Assembly: GCA_012031475.1 (NCBI GenBank)
Contig: JAAUTJ010000103.1
Span: 1 to 10,690, forward strand
From: Leptolyngbyaceae cyanobacterium SM1_3_5
GTDB taxonomy: Bacteria; Cyanobacteriota; Cyanobacteriia; Elainellales; Elainellaceae
Direction: 5' to 3'
DNA: 10,690 nucleotides
In this document: piece by piece, positions 1 through 6,381 of the stretch
Numbering within the stretch: the stretch's first letter is position 1
Layout of the letters: every line of letters starts with the position of its first letter
Made by a program: the position numbers and the translations under genes
The notes under the pieces: generated by a model
The model's database searches: none
Seen by the model: only the letters and a program-made list of their open reading frames with translations
What the model was told of the DNA's origin: nothing

Positions 1-240
1 GAGGTCGGGTGCGGTCGCTTCCGCCGCCTCGCCAGCGCCGAGTTTCTCGTAGCGGCGCGTCAGCGCTGGCGCATCGCCGCGTAGTCGTCGCCGGGGCGTG
101 ATGCCCGCGATGTTGAAGCGCCGGTAGTCGCTCTTCTTCATCGCGCCATCGACGCAGACGACGCAGGAAGCCACCGTGCCCTCGCCCATCGTGTGGCTGA
201 TGTCGAAGCATTCGATGCGGCGCGGCAACTCCGGCAAAGG
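1..240 (-). pseudogene. uvrC: UvrC fragment (endonuclease domain), frame-disturbed
   Basis: Read on the minus strand from 240 to 1, this encodes an internal part of UvrC, the nuclease subunit of the UvrABC nucleotide-excision-repair complex that makes the incisions beside DNA lesions. The signature is clear: LPELPRRIECFDISHTMGEG, then VASCVV, then SDYRRFNIAGITP, and later LTRRYEKL. The aspartate of FDISH belongs to the RNase H-like active site known for the family. After ITP the family normally reads GDDYAAMRQA, but here the frame gives RRRLRGDAPA. An extra C near 93-96 and a missing G near 68 shift the frame and then restore it. Both gene ends are missing. GC is about 68%, no HIP1 site is present, and the wording resembles beta-proteobacterial UvrC, so I infer DNA from another organism joined near 240. 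The family call is firm; the taxonomic origin is my judgement. Confidence 0.78.
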
Positions 241-266
241 CGACGCGATCGATTTGTCAGGGCGAG

Positions 267-512
267 GTGAAGGCGGGCGTGGTTGTGTCGCGGCAGCAGT
301 TGGCGCAGTTGTTAGCCGTGCCGGAGCGCGATCGCAAATCGAAAGTTGAAGCGATTCTCAAAGAGCCGTACTGCCAGTTGCCTAGCCTGGAAGTGCGGGC
401 GGGCGTGGCTGCGAATCGCGTGGCGTATCCGCTGGCGTTTGATCCGCAAAGCTGGCTGGTGGTTCTCTACGAAGGCGATGAATATGCGGGTTACGAGTTT
501 CGTGTGCAGTAG
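267..512 (+). CDS. Small hypothetical protein, 5' end uncertain
   Basis: I do not recognise this protein. Read from the GTG at 267 it has 81 residues and ends at a TAG (510-512). The middle is charged (PERDRKSKVEAILKEP), and the C-terminus is beta-like (SWLVVLYEGDEYAGYEFRVQ). The frame stays open upstream to 201, across the apparent junction with the foreign UvrC segment near 240. This could therefore be the tail of a longer cyanobacterial gene cut by the join. Alternatively, translation could start at GTG 267 or GTG 279. Codon use and GATCG-rich wording match the genes that follow. Its last 29 bases overlap the start of the next gene (484), which supports a real coding region at the head of a four-gene overlapping cluster. 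No signal peptide or membrane helix is visible. Confidence 0.5.
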   Translation: MKAGVVVSRQQLAQLLAVPERDRKSKVEAILKEPYCQLPSLEVRAGVAANRVAYPLAFDPQSWLVVLYEGDEYAGYEFRVQ

Positions 513-938
513 CGTTGGGCTGGTCGGAGTATTTCTAGCGGGGTGCAGTCAGCCGATCGAACCGGGGCGATCGCTGCCGATCGAACAGCGGTGGCAGTTG
601 CAGCCCGGAGACACGATCGGCGGGCATCGCATCGCGGGCGGATTGGGCGACATTTCGATCGAACTGAACGGCGATCCGGTTTATGCGCCCGCCGATGGTC
701 GGGTTCAGCCCGTCGAGTCGAATCCGCTTTGCGTCGTGTTTGAAGCGCGGAAATTCCGGCCTATTTGTTTCGCCTGTGTGGAATTCGCGATCCGCAGCTT
801 GGGGAAGTGCGGCAGGGAGAGGCGATCGGCAAAACGGACGCGCTCCAGTTTGCCGCCTTGCGCCGTCAGCCCGATGGCAAATGGGCAATGGTCGAACCCT
901 CCCGCCAAATCCTAGAGCAAACGCTGAAACCCTCATGA
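484..938 (+). pseudogene. Short M23-like lipoprotein, frameshifted by one base
   Basis: The ATG at 484 opens a lipoprotein: a hydrophobic signal ending in the lipobox LAGC, with the acylated cysteine at residue 21, predicts attachment to a membrane after signal peptidase II. The mature part (QPGDTIGGHRIAGG, then DPVYAPADGRV at about residues 70-80) resembles the beta-rich fold of M23 peptidases. I see no HxH zinc-binding pair, so it is probably non-catalytic. At 747-749 one C is missing: GCGCGGAAATTCCG stands where GCGCCGGAAATTCCG would continue the protein. After correction, the other frame reads through LFRLCGIRDPQLGEVRQGEA, GKTDALQFAALRR and WAMVEPSRQILEQTLKPS to the TGA at 936-938, giving about 151 residues. 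Uncorrected, it stops at 915 with a basic, unstructured tail. The corrected stop overlaps the next ATG as ATGA, which supports the correction. It could be a true mutation or a sequencing error. Confidence 0.68.
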
Positions 939-1402
939 ACATTCGTCCTTACGCATCCGCCGACCTCGATGCGCTGCGCCAGCTTTTTCAAGAGACGGTT
1001 CTCGCCATCAATCGCCGCGACTACACGCAGGCACAGGTTGAAGCTTGGGCATCGAGTGCAAACGATCGATCGCGCTGGGTCGATCGCCTCGCCGCGCATC
1101 ACTTCGTCGCGGTGGCCGAAATCGATTCGCAGATTGTCGGATTTGCTGAACTTGAAGCCAGCGGCCACATCGACTGCTTCTACTGCCACAAAGATTTTCA
1201 AAACCAAGGCATCGGAACGCAACTGCTCGATCGCCTCGAAGCCGAAGCGCGATCGATTCACCTGCCGCAGCTTTTCACCGAAGCCAGCATCACGGCCAAG
1301 CCTTTCTTTGAACGGCGCGGCTTTCAGGTCGTGCGATCGCAACAGGTCGAACGACTGGGACAAATTTTCACAAATTTCCAAATGACCAAATCGCTGTCAT
1401 GA
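935..1402 (+). CDS. GNAT family N-acetyltransferase
   Basis: This 155-residue single-domain protein belongs to the GNAT superfamily, which transfers an acetyl group from acetyl-CoA to an amine. It starts MNIRPYASADLDALRQLF, a typical beta1-alpha1 opening. The acetyl-CoA pyrophosphate-binding loop is visible as QNQGIGTQLLDRL (about residues 89-101), matching the Q/RxxGxG/A motif. It is preceded by a beta4-like strand (IDCFYCHKDF) and followed by the late beta strand and FFERRGF segment common in this fold. Length is normal. I chose the ATG at 935 because it overlaps the corrected stop of the lipoprotein gene by four bases (ATGA) and opens exactly at the domain. The frame is also open upstream, but only as a shadow of that gene. 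The next gene overlaps the end in the same way. The substrate cannot be told from sequence. It is probably cytoplasmic, as no signal peptide is visible. Confidence 0.88.
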   Translation: MNIRPYASADLDALRQLFQETVLAINRRDYTQAQVEAWASSANDRSRWVDRLAAHHFVAVAEIDSQIVGFAELEASGHIDCFYCHKDFQNQGIGTQLLDRLEAEARSIHLPQLFTEASITAKPFFERRGFQVVRSQQVERLGQIFTNFQMTKSLS

Positions 1403-2331
1403 CGATTTCTTCCAACTGCTGGTGGCTGCTGAAGCTGGCCGGACACGCGATCGCCGCTTGGCTCGCCCTCAGCCTGACTGCGATCGCCGCTGAGCCGATG
1501 GGTCTCGATTTTGATTTAGCAAAAGCGGATTTGCCTGCGGAAAGTGAGCCTGTTCGATCGATGACGCTCCCCGTTGTCGATCGTCAGGCTCCGATCGGCA
1601 GCGAGACACCCAAAGCTTTGCCGCCGCCACCGGAGCCGGAGCGATCGCCAGTCGTGGAGAACGCTTCGCAGGTGCAGCCAGCGATCGCGCCTCCTGCTGA
1701 ACCGCCCGCCGAGAATTTAGATTTTGCCCTGGCTGAAAGCTCAGTCCCAGTCAACGTATCGATTGTGCCATCCCCAAACGATCGCCCGTCTGTTCCGTCT
1801 GATTTGTTCGCAGGCGATTCCGATTCCTTGATGGCAAAGGCGATCGGCAGCGCGGAAGGAACCCGGACGCCAACAGGCGGCTACACCTGGGCATATCGCG
1901 GCCATGTCGATCCGGGCAATCAGGCGTGGAATTTGGGCAGTTTTTCCTATCAGCACGGCGCAACTTCACCACAGGAAGCCGATCGCAAACAAATTGCCCG
2001 ACTGCAAACTCAGGCTGAAACCTTGCGCCAGCAGGCCGATCGCTACCAAATGACCTTAACCCTGGCCGAAACGCTCAACGGGCTTGATCTCGCCAACCAA
2101 TCGCCCCGCGCCGCTCTCAGTCGCGGCGGCTATATCGATCGCCTCCACCAAGCGCACGAGATGGGCTTACGAGATGCCGACGCAATTTTATGGGCACGGA
2201 CTCGCGCCTTCCTCGACCCCGACACGAATCGCTGGAACGCCCCCGGACTGGGCAACACCGTCTACAGCATCACCGCTGACCAAGACCGCCGCCGACGGGC
2301 GATCGATCGGGCAATTGCCAATTACGACTAA
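1399..2331 (+). CDS. Secreted proline-rich hypothetical protein, conserved C-terminal domain
   Basis: This 310-residue protein has a Sec-type signal peptide: a hydrophobic core (LLKLAGHAIAAWLALSLTAI) and a likely cleavage after AIAA at about residue 31. Residues ~40-140 are a low-complexity linker rich in Pro, Glu, Ala and Ser. The C-terminal half (about 145-305) is a compact domain with AIGSAEGTRTPTGG, YRGHVDPGN, NLGSFSYQHG, LNGLDLANQSP and RTRAFLDPDTNRWNAPGLGN. From memory, this domain recurs in cyanobacterial hypothetical proteins. The SAEGTRT opening followed by the glycine/aromatic stretch resembles the catalytic start of lysozyme-like muramidases, but this is only a suggestion. It is probably extracytoplasmic. 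It is translationally coupled to the GNAT gene (ATGA at 1399-1402) and is the last gene of the cluster. Its TAA (2329-2331) overlaps the stop of the convergent DUF924 gene. Confidence 0.8.
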   Translation: MTISSNCWWLLKLAGHAIAAWLALSLTAIAAEPMGLDFDLAKADLPAESEPVRSMTLPVVDRQAPIGSETPKALPPPPEPERSPVVENASQVQPAIAPPAEPPAENLDFALAESSVPVNVSIVPSPNDRPSVPSDLFAGDSDSLMAKAIGSAEGTRTPTGGYTWAYRGHVDPGNQAWNLGSFSYQHGATSPQEADRKQIARLQTQAETLRQQADRYQMTLTLAETLNGLDLANQSPRAALSRGGYIDRLHQAHEMGLRDADAILWARTRAFLDPDTNRWNAPGLGNTVYSITADQDRRRRAIDRAIANYD

Positions 2332-2941
2332 AACGACGATCCGGGCTGCTGCAAAAATTCCTGCTCCTCGATCGTGCTGGGGCGACCCAAAATCTGGTTG
2401 CGGTGCGGAAAACGACCGAAGCGATCAATCACGTCCTTGTGCTTGTGGGCGTAGTCCAGCACATCCGCCAATTCCGGCGATTCGGCCTGAAGCTGGGTGA
2501 ACAACTCGATCGATCGCTGCTGCCGCTTTGGATCTTCGGAATGCTCCAGCGGCAGGTAAAAAACATCCGCATCAGCAACGGCACGGCGCGATCGAATCCG
2601 TGTTCGAGCGAAGCTTCTGCGATCGCCAACGCCTGGGGGTCAGTCGCGAAGGCTTGCGGCGTGTCGCGAAACAGATTGCGCGAAAACTGGTCGAGCAGCA
2701 GCAGCAAGGCCAAAGCACCCAGCGGTGAGGATTGCCAGTCGGCCAGTTCACCCGCTACGGCCTGCTGATGCAGCGGCAAGAAGCGATCGCGAATTTCCGC
2801 ATCAACGGCGGAATTTCTGCCAAACCACAGCTTGCGGCGATCGGCATAGGTTGCGCTCTTGGCTTCGGGATCGCCAAACCAAAAGGTGAAAATTTCAGCG
2901 ATCGCTTCGCGTTCCGGTGGCGGGATGAATTCTAGATTCAC
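2328..2941 (-). pseudogene. DUF924 family protein, frameshifted in a homopolymer
   Basis: On the minus strand a GTG at 2941 begins a DUF924-family protein, a helical TPR-like family of unknown function. The family signatures are present: EIFTFWFGDPE, RRKLWFGRN, LALLLLLDQFSRNLFRD, and AFATDPQAL with a downstream LEHGFDRAVP. At the A-run 2558-2563 (T-run on the coding strand) six bases stand where seven are needed. As read, the protein turns into RMFFTCRWSIP and ends at 2429. With one base added it reads RMFFYLPLEHSEDPKRQQRS, then DVLDYAHKHKDVI and RFGRFPHRNQILGRPST, all classic for the family, to the TAG at 2328-2330. The corrected length is about 204 residues, normal for DUF924. The near-perfect continuation after the indel suggests a recent mutation or a sequencing/assembly error rather than decay. 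No in-frame ATG precedes the GTG before an upstream stop. Confidence 0.82.
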
Positions 2942-2948
2942 AAGTGGG

Positions 2949-2999
2949 ATTCAGTTGAAATCACACTTTATTCTAAGCACAATTTCATTCAAGTTGAAA
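2949..2999. repeat. Two near-identical ATTCA(A)GTTGAAA boxes
   Basis: ATTCAGTTGAAA (2949-2960) and ATTCAAGTTGAAA (2987-2999) are imperfect direct repeats about 38 bases apart, in the short AT-rich gap just upstream of the DUF924 start. The second sits in a palindromic stretch (TTTCATTCAAGTTGAAA). They could be an operator for the DUF924 promoter, or chance in AT-rich DNA. I see no convincing -35/-10 pair here. Confidence 0.28.
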
Positions 3000-3008
3000 G
3001 GCATAGAA

Positions 3009-3050
3009 AAGCGATCGCAAAACCTCATAGAAGTTGTTTTGCGATCGCTT
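3009..3050 (-). terminator. Perfect 15-bp inverted repeat containing two HIP1 sites; likely terminator of the crtO operon
   Basis: AAGCGATCGCAAAAC at 3009-3023 and GTTTTGCGATCGCTT at 3036-3050 are perfect inverted repeats around a 12-base loop. Each arm contains one GCGATCGC (HIP1) octamer. The structure lies 15 bases beyond the crtO stop on the minus strand. The T-tract after the stem is short (TTTTC), so termination may be moderate. The stem also faces the DUF924 promoter region. Confidence 0.6.
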
Positions 3051-3064
3051 GCATCAAAAATCAG

Positions 3065-4777
3065 CTAGCTTTTGGAATCAGATTTGAACAGATCGAGCGT
3101 CGATTTTGCCGCAGAAACAACGGTATTTCCGGCATCTTTAATCGTCTGGGCGATCGGCTGTTTGTGCTGCAAAAACACTCGCGCACAGTTGCGTCCCGGC
3201 AAACCCGAAATTGAGCCGCCCGGATGCGTTCCCGCTCCGGTCAGATAAAAGTTTTCGATCGGGGTTCCGTAGTTTGCCAGTTCGGGCAAAGGCCGGAAGC
3301 ACATCATCTGATCGAGCGTCATATCGAGATGATAGTAATTGCCTTTGACCACGCCGATTCTTTCTTCGAGTTCTGGTGGACTTTCCAGATGGCGAGCGAT
3401 GATTGCGTCTTTGACGTTGGGCGCATAGTCCGCCAGCTTATTGATGACGCGATCGGCCACTCTGTTCTTCAATTCCTCTGTCCAACCTGTGCCTTTAATT
3501 CCCGTTCCTTTCGCGCCTGCAATGTCATAAGGAACAAAGAATTCAATCCACAAAGTATGTTTTCCTTCCGGCGCTAAGGTCGGATCGGTAACAGAAGGAA
3601 CCACCGCATACATGGACGGATTTTCATCAGGAATTCGCCCAATTTCTGGATCGGTGTGCGCCAGTTCCACGTGATCCATTGAGTCGGCAATCAAAACGGA
3701 ACCATGCAGAAATTCATCTTGATGATTGTGATGAATAAAGCGGGGTGCTTCCGACAGCGCACAGTCAATTTTGAGGATGGCTTCGTTGTGGCAGGCGATG
3801 CGGCGATCGACTCTTTCTCGCAATTTAGAATCGGCGCGATCGACATCTGAGGCATCAATCAGGTGGAGGAACGATCGCTTCGCATCCAAACTGGAAATGA
3901 CGCCTTCTTTGGCGCGATATTCCTGTCCGTTTGTCAGCCGAACGCCAACCGCTTTGCCGTCATCAATCAGGATTTGTTTGACAGGGCGATCGGTGAGAAT
4001 TTTTCCACCCAAATCTTGCACACAGCGAACCAGAGCTTCACTTAACGCGCCCGTGCCGCCTTTCGGTCTCGCCATGCCCGGATTGTGCCGCAGTGCCATC
4101 ATCATCGCGCCAAAAGAGGCGGCTTTTTGGGATGGCGGATTGCTCAATTCTCCCGACAATCTTGCCAGCGGAGCCTTCAGGAATTCCGAATCAAAGTATT
4201 CGTTGATCTGGTCACGCGGACTAGTTAAAGCGGTGCGAATCAAATCGAGCGTTTCGTTAGCAGGTCCCAACAGCGACAGCATATTTTTGAAGTTGTTGCC
4301 GTTGAAGTTTCCGGCCATGTCCACGAGCGACTTGGGCGGCGAATTAAAAATTGGAACGACCATGCTGACAAAGCGCTGCCAAAAGTCCATATATTCGGCA
4401 TATTTTGCAGCATCGCGGGTGTTGTATCGAGCAATTTCCTGACAGGTTTCCTCGATCGATCGCCGCGCTAGAAAATACTTACCGTCTGGATGCGGACAAA
4501 ACACAACCGGATCGCACCAAATGTATTCCAGTCCGTACTTTGCAAGCTGCAATTCTTCAACCACTGGTCCCAAATGAATGAAGATGTGGTTAATTGCACA
4601 AGGACTGAATTTGAAGCCTGGAGCTTCCTCAGGCATGAGTTCTTCAGTGGTCGCGGCTCCGCCCGGAATCGATCGCTTTTCTAACAGCAACGTGCTGTAG
4701 CCTGCTTTGAGCAAATAGGCAGCGCAAACCAAAGCATTGTGGCCTGCACCAATCAAAATAACGTCGTAACTTTCCAT
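3065..4777 (-). CDS. crtO: CrtO-type beta-carotene ketolase (FAD-dependent)
   Basis: This 570-residue flavoprotein belongs to the CrtO/CrtI carotenoid oxidoreductase family. CrtO adds a 4-keto group to beta-carotene to make echinenone and, in some cyanobacteria, canthaxanthin. The N-terminal FAD-binding Rossmann motif is YDVILIGAGHNALVCAAYLL (residues 4-23), with the ribose-binding acid at E33 and the following PGGAATTE. The C-terminal FAD signature NFYLTGAGTHPGGSISGLPG (about 509-528) is followed by RNCARVFL. Middle segments (ARPKGGTGALSEALV, TLWIEFFVPYDIAGA, YHLDMTLDQMMCFRPLPELA) match my recollection of Synechocystis and Nostoc CrtO. A small oddity is HNA where HNG is usual. I prefer ATG 4777 over TTG 4789 because it opens directly at the FAD motif and leaves a 20-base gap after the upstream stop. 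No clear Shine-Dalgarno is seen. It is probably cotranscribed with, and downstream of, the dehydrogenase. A paralogue with a different carotenoid substrate remains possible. Confidence 0.8.
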   Translation of the reverse strand: MESYDVILIGAGHNALVCAAYLLKAGYSTLLLEKRSIPGGAATTEELMPEEAPGFKFSPCAINHIFIHLGPVVEELQLAKYGLEYIWCDPVVFCPHPDGKYFLARRSIEETCQEIARYNTRDAAKYAEYMDFWQRFVSMVVPIFNSPPKSLVDMAGNFNGNNFKNMLSLLGPANETLDLIRTALTSPRDQINEYFDSEFLKAPLARLSGELSNPPSQKAASFGAMMMALRHNPGMARPKGGTGALSEALVRCVQDLGGKILTDRPVKQILIDDGKAVGVRLTNGQEYRAKEGVISSLDAKRSFLHLIDASDVDRADSKLRERVDRRIACHNEAILKIDCALSEAPRFIHHNHQDEFLHGSVLIADSMDHVELAHTDPEIGRIPDENPSMYAVVPSVTDPTLAPEGKHTLWIEFFVPYDIAGAKGTGIKGTGWTEELKNRVADRVINKLADYAPNVKDAIIARHLESPPELEERIGVVKGNYYHLDMTLDQMMCFRPLPELANYGTPIENFYLTGAGTHPGGSISGLPGRNCARVFLQHKQPIAQTIKDAGNTVVSAAKSTLDLFKSDSKS

Positions 4778-4797
4778 GCGATCGAACAAATTTGGGT

Positions 4798-5967
4798 TTA
4801 AGGTTTCAGCAGAATTTTGACGCAGTTGTCTTCTTTGTGTTTGAACATTTCGTAGGCTTGTTTGGCTTCATCCAGCGGCAAATGATGCGTGAAGATTACA
4901 GAGGGATCAACTTCACCATTGACGACGCGATCGACCAGCATCGGCATATATTTCTGACCGTGCATTTGCCCCATTTTGAAAGTCAAACCTTTGTTAAACG
5001 CTGCGCCCAATGGCACTTTATCAACAAAGCCAGAGTAGACACCCATGATCGAAAGAATGCCGCCTTTGCGACAGGCCAGCATCATTTGTCGAACCACATG
5101 AAAGCGATCGGTTTCCAGCCGAACCGCCTGTTTCACTTTGTCAAATGCGCCCATCGGTCCCATGCCGTGCGCTTCCAATCCGACCGCATCAATGCAGGCA
5201 TCAGGTCCGCGTCCGCCCGTCATTTCTTTGAGAATTTCACCCGGATCAACTTCTTCGTAATTGATCGTTTCTGCCTTGGCGAAATCTTTAGCAAGCTGTA
5301 ATCGTTCGGGGAATCGATCGATCGCAATCACGCGCTCGGCTCCCAGCATATAAGCGCTTTTCATCGCAAACAATCCAACTGGACCCGCGCCCCAAACGGC
5401 GATCGTATCTCCGGGCTGAATTTCACACATGTCCGCGCCCATGTATCCGGTCGGAAAGGCGTCGGAAATCGGCAAAATTTGCTCATCCGTCAGTTCTTTG
5501 GGAACCTTCACTGCGCCAAAATCGGCAAAGGGAACGCGGATATATTCGGCTTGCGAACCTGCAAGGCCACCGAACAAGTGAGAGTAGCCAAAAATCGCAG
5601 ATGTGCCAAAGCCAAAAATCGGTTCTTGCAGTCGTCCGCTGGGGTTTGAATTGTCACAAAGCGACCAGCTTTGATTCTGGCAAAAGTAACAGCTTCCACA
5701 GCCGACAATGGAGGAAACCACGACGCGATCGCCAACTTTTAACTTCTTGATTTCAGAGCCAATTTCAACCACTTCGCCCATAAATTCATGGCCGATGATA
5801 TCACCGGGCTGCATGGAGGGAATGAAGCCGTCATAAATGTGTAGATCAGAACCACAAATTGTTGTTGCGGTTACTTTGATGATGGCATCGCGAGGGTTAA
5901 TAATTTTCGGATCGGGAACGGTTTCCACCGTCACGCTGTTCGCGCCCTGCCAGCAAACTGCTTTCAT
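4798..5967 (-). CDS. Zinc-dependent medium-chain alcohol dehydrogenase (formaldehyde-dehydrogenase-like)
   Basis: This 389-residue MDR-superfamily protein would oxidise an alcohol or hydroxymethyl adduct with NAD(P). Catalytic zinc ligands are visible as C38 (TICGSDLH) and H60-E61 (IIGHEFMGEV). The structural zinc site has four cysteines, C90, C93, C96 and C104 (VGCGSCYFCQNQSWSLC). The Rossmann nucleotide loop GAGPVGLFAM follows, with ERVIAIDRFPERLQLAK for the cofactor ribose. The insert between the structural site and the Rossmann fold, and the long C-terminal part (MGPMGAFDKVKQAV, then RKGGILSIMGVYSGFVDKVP), resemble the glutathione-independent formaldehyde-dehydrogenase-like branch. The start at 5967 is chosen because AGGAGA sits six bases before the ATG; a longer reading from 6024 would add 19 unconserved residues. 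It is the first gene of a two-gene unit with crtO, whose start lies 20 bases beyond its TAA. Whether it acts on a carotenoid or a general alcohol is unknown. Confidence 0.87.
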   Translation of the reverse strand: MKAVCWQGANSVTVETVPDPKIINPRDAIIKVTATTICGSDLHIYDGFIPSMQPGDIIGHEFMGEVVEIGSEIKKLKVGDRVVVSSIVGCGSCYFCQNQSWSLCDNSNPSGRLQEPIFGFGTSAIFGYSHLFGGLAGSQAEYIRVPFADFGAVKVPKELTDEQILPISDAFPTGYMGADMCEIQPGDTIAVWGAGPVGLFAMKSAYMLGAERVIAIDRFPERLQLAKDFAKAETINYEEVDPGEILKEMTGGRGPDACIDAVGLEAHGMGPMGAFDKVKQAVRLETDRFHVVRQMMLACRKGGILSIMGVYSGFVDKVPLGAAFNKGLTFKMGQMHGQKYMPMLVDRVVNGEVDPSVIFTHHLPLDEAKQAYEMFKHKEDNCVKILLKP

Positions 5968-5973
5968 TAAAAA

Positions 5974-5979
5974 TCTCCT
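5974..5979 (-). promoter_or_regulatory. Shine-Dalgarno AGGAGA for the dehydrogenase gene
   Basis: The plus strand TCTCCT reads AGGAGA on the minus strand, six bases before the ATG at 5967. It decides this start over the longer open reading from 6024. Confidence 0.75.
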
Positions 5980-6381
5980 GATTAACGGGTAAAGCTGCTT
6001 TGAGAAACGATGAGCGATCGCCAAGTCAAAGAACCTAGCCTAAATTTATTGATGAAATTCTTATGTGAATGATGACTCAAATTTGCTCAGCATCTTTTTG
6101 ATGGTAGCTCTACAGTATGAGATGCTGTTATCCATCTGGAGGTATAAACCTGATAGAAGAAATACGGACAAAAACTGCGATCGACGATCGCCAAGCTCAA
6201 TAAAAAATACTTCGCGACAGCAAATCACCAGGGCGTGTTACTTTTGCTACAAAATCTGGGCGCGATCGATTCTCATAAACGCTGGAAACCCGCGATTTTC
6301 CGTTCGCACCGCCCACCTTTTCAGAAAATTGCTTGACTGGGCAAAATCCTTCCGCTGCTCTTGTTCCTGAACGCTGACTCT
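5980..6381. other. Non-coding stretch; dehydrogenase leader and unexplained sequence
   Basis: About 400 bases without a convincing gene. The proximal part (to about 6060) must hold the leader and promoter of the minus-strand dehydrogenase operon and contains one HIP1 site, but I see no clear -35/-10 pair. From 6061 to 6381 there is a 101-residue plus-strand open frame (6065-6370). It is rich in Cys, Arg and Ser and has no domain-like pattern, and I do not consider it a gene. An 8-base inverted repeat (CAGCATCT 6088-6095, AGATGCTG 6120-6127) has a long loop and no T-tract. The stretch adjoins a decayed toxin-antitoxin pair and may be remnant or scar DNA. Confidence 0.5.

Noticed and set aside
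683..934. Upstream extension of the acetyltransferase frame
   Set aside because: It is the other frame of the lipoprotein gene. The GNAT domain begins exactly at ATG 935, and the 4-base overlap with the corrected stop supports that start.
543..942. Overlapping open frames on both strands through the lipoprotein gene
   Set aside because: They are Arg-rich shadows with no domain-like pattern; the corrected lipoprotein frame explains the region.
6088..6127. CAGCATCT/AGATGCTG inverted repeat as a terminator or riboswitch
   Set aside because: The arms are only 8 bases, the loop is 24 bases, and there is no T-tract or surrounding conserved structure.
6065..6370. Possible 101-residue plus-strand protein
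   Set aside because: Composition is random-looking (Cys, Arg, Ser, Trp scattered), with no recognisable motif and little sign of coding bias; it lies among gene remnants.
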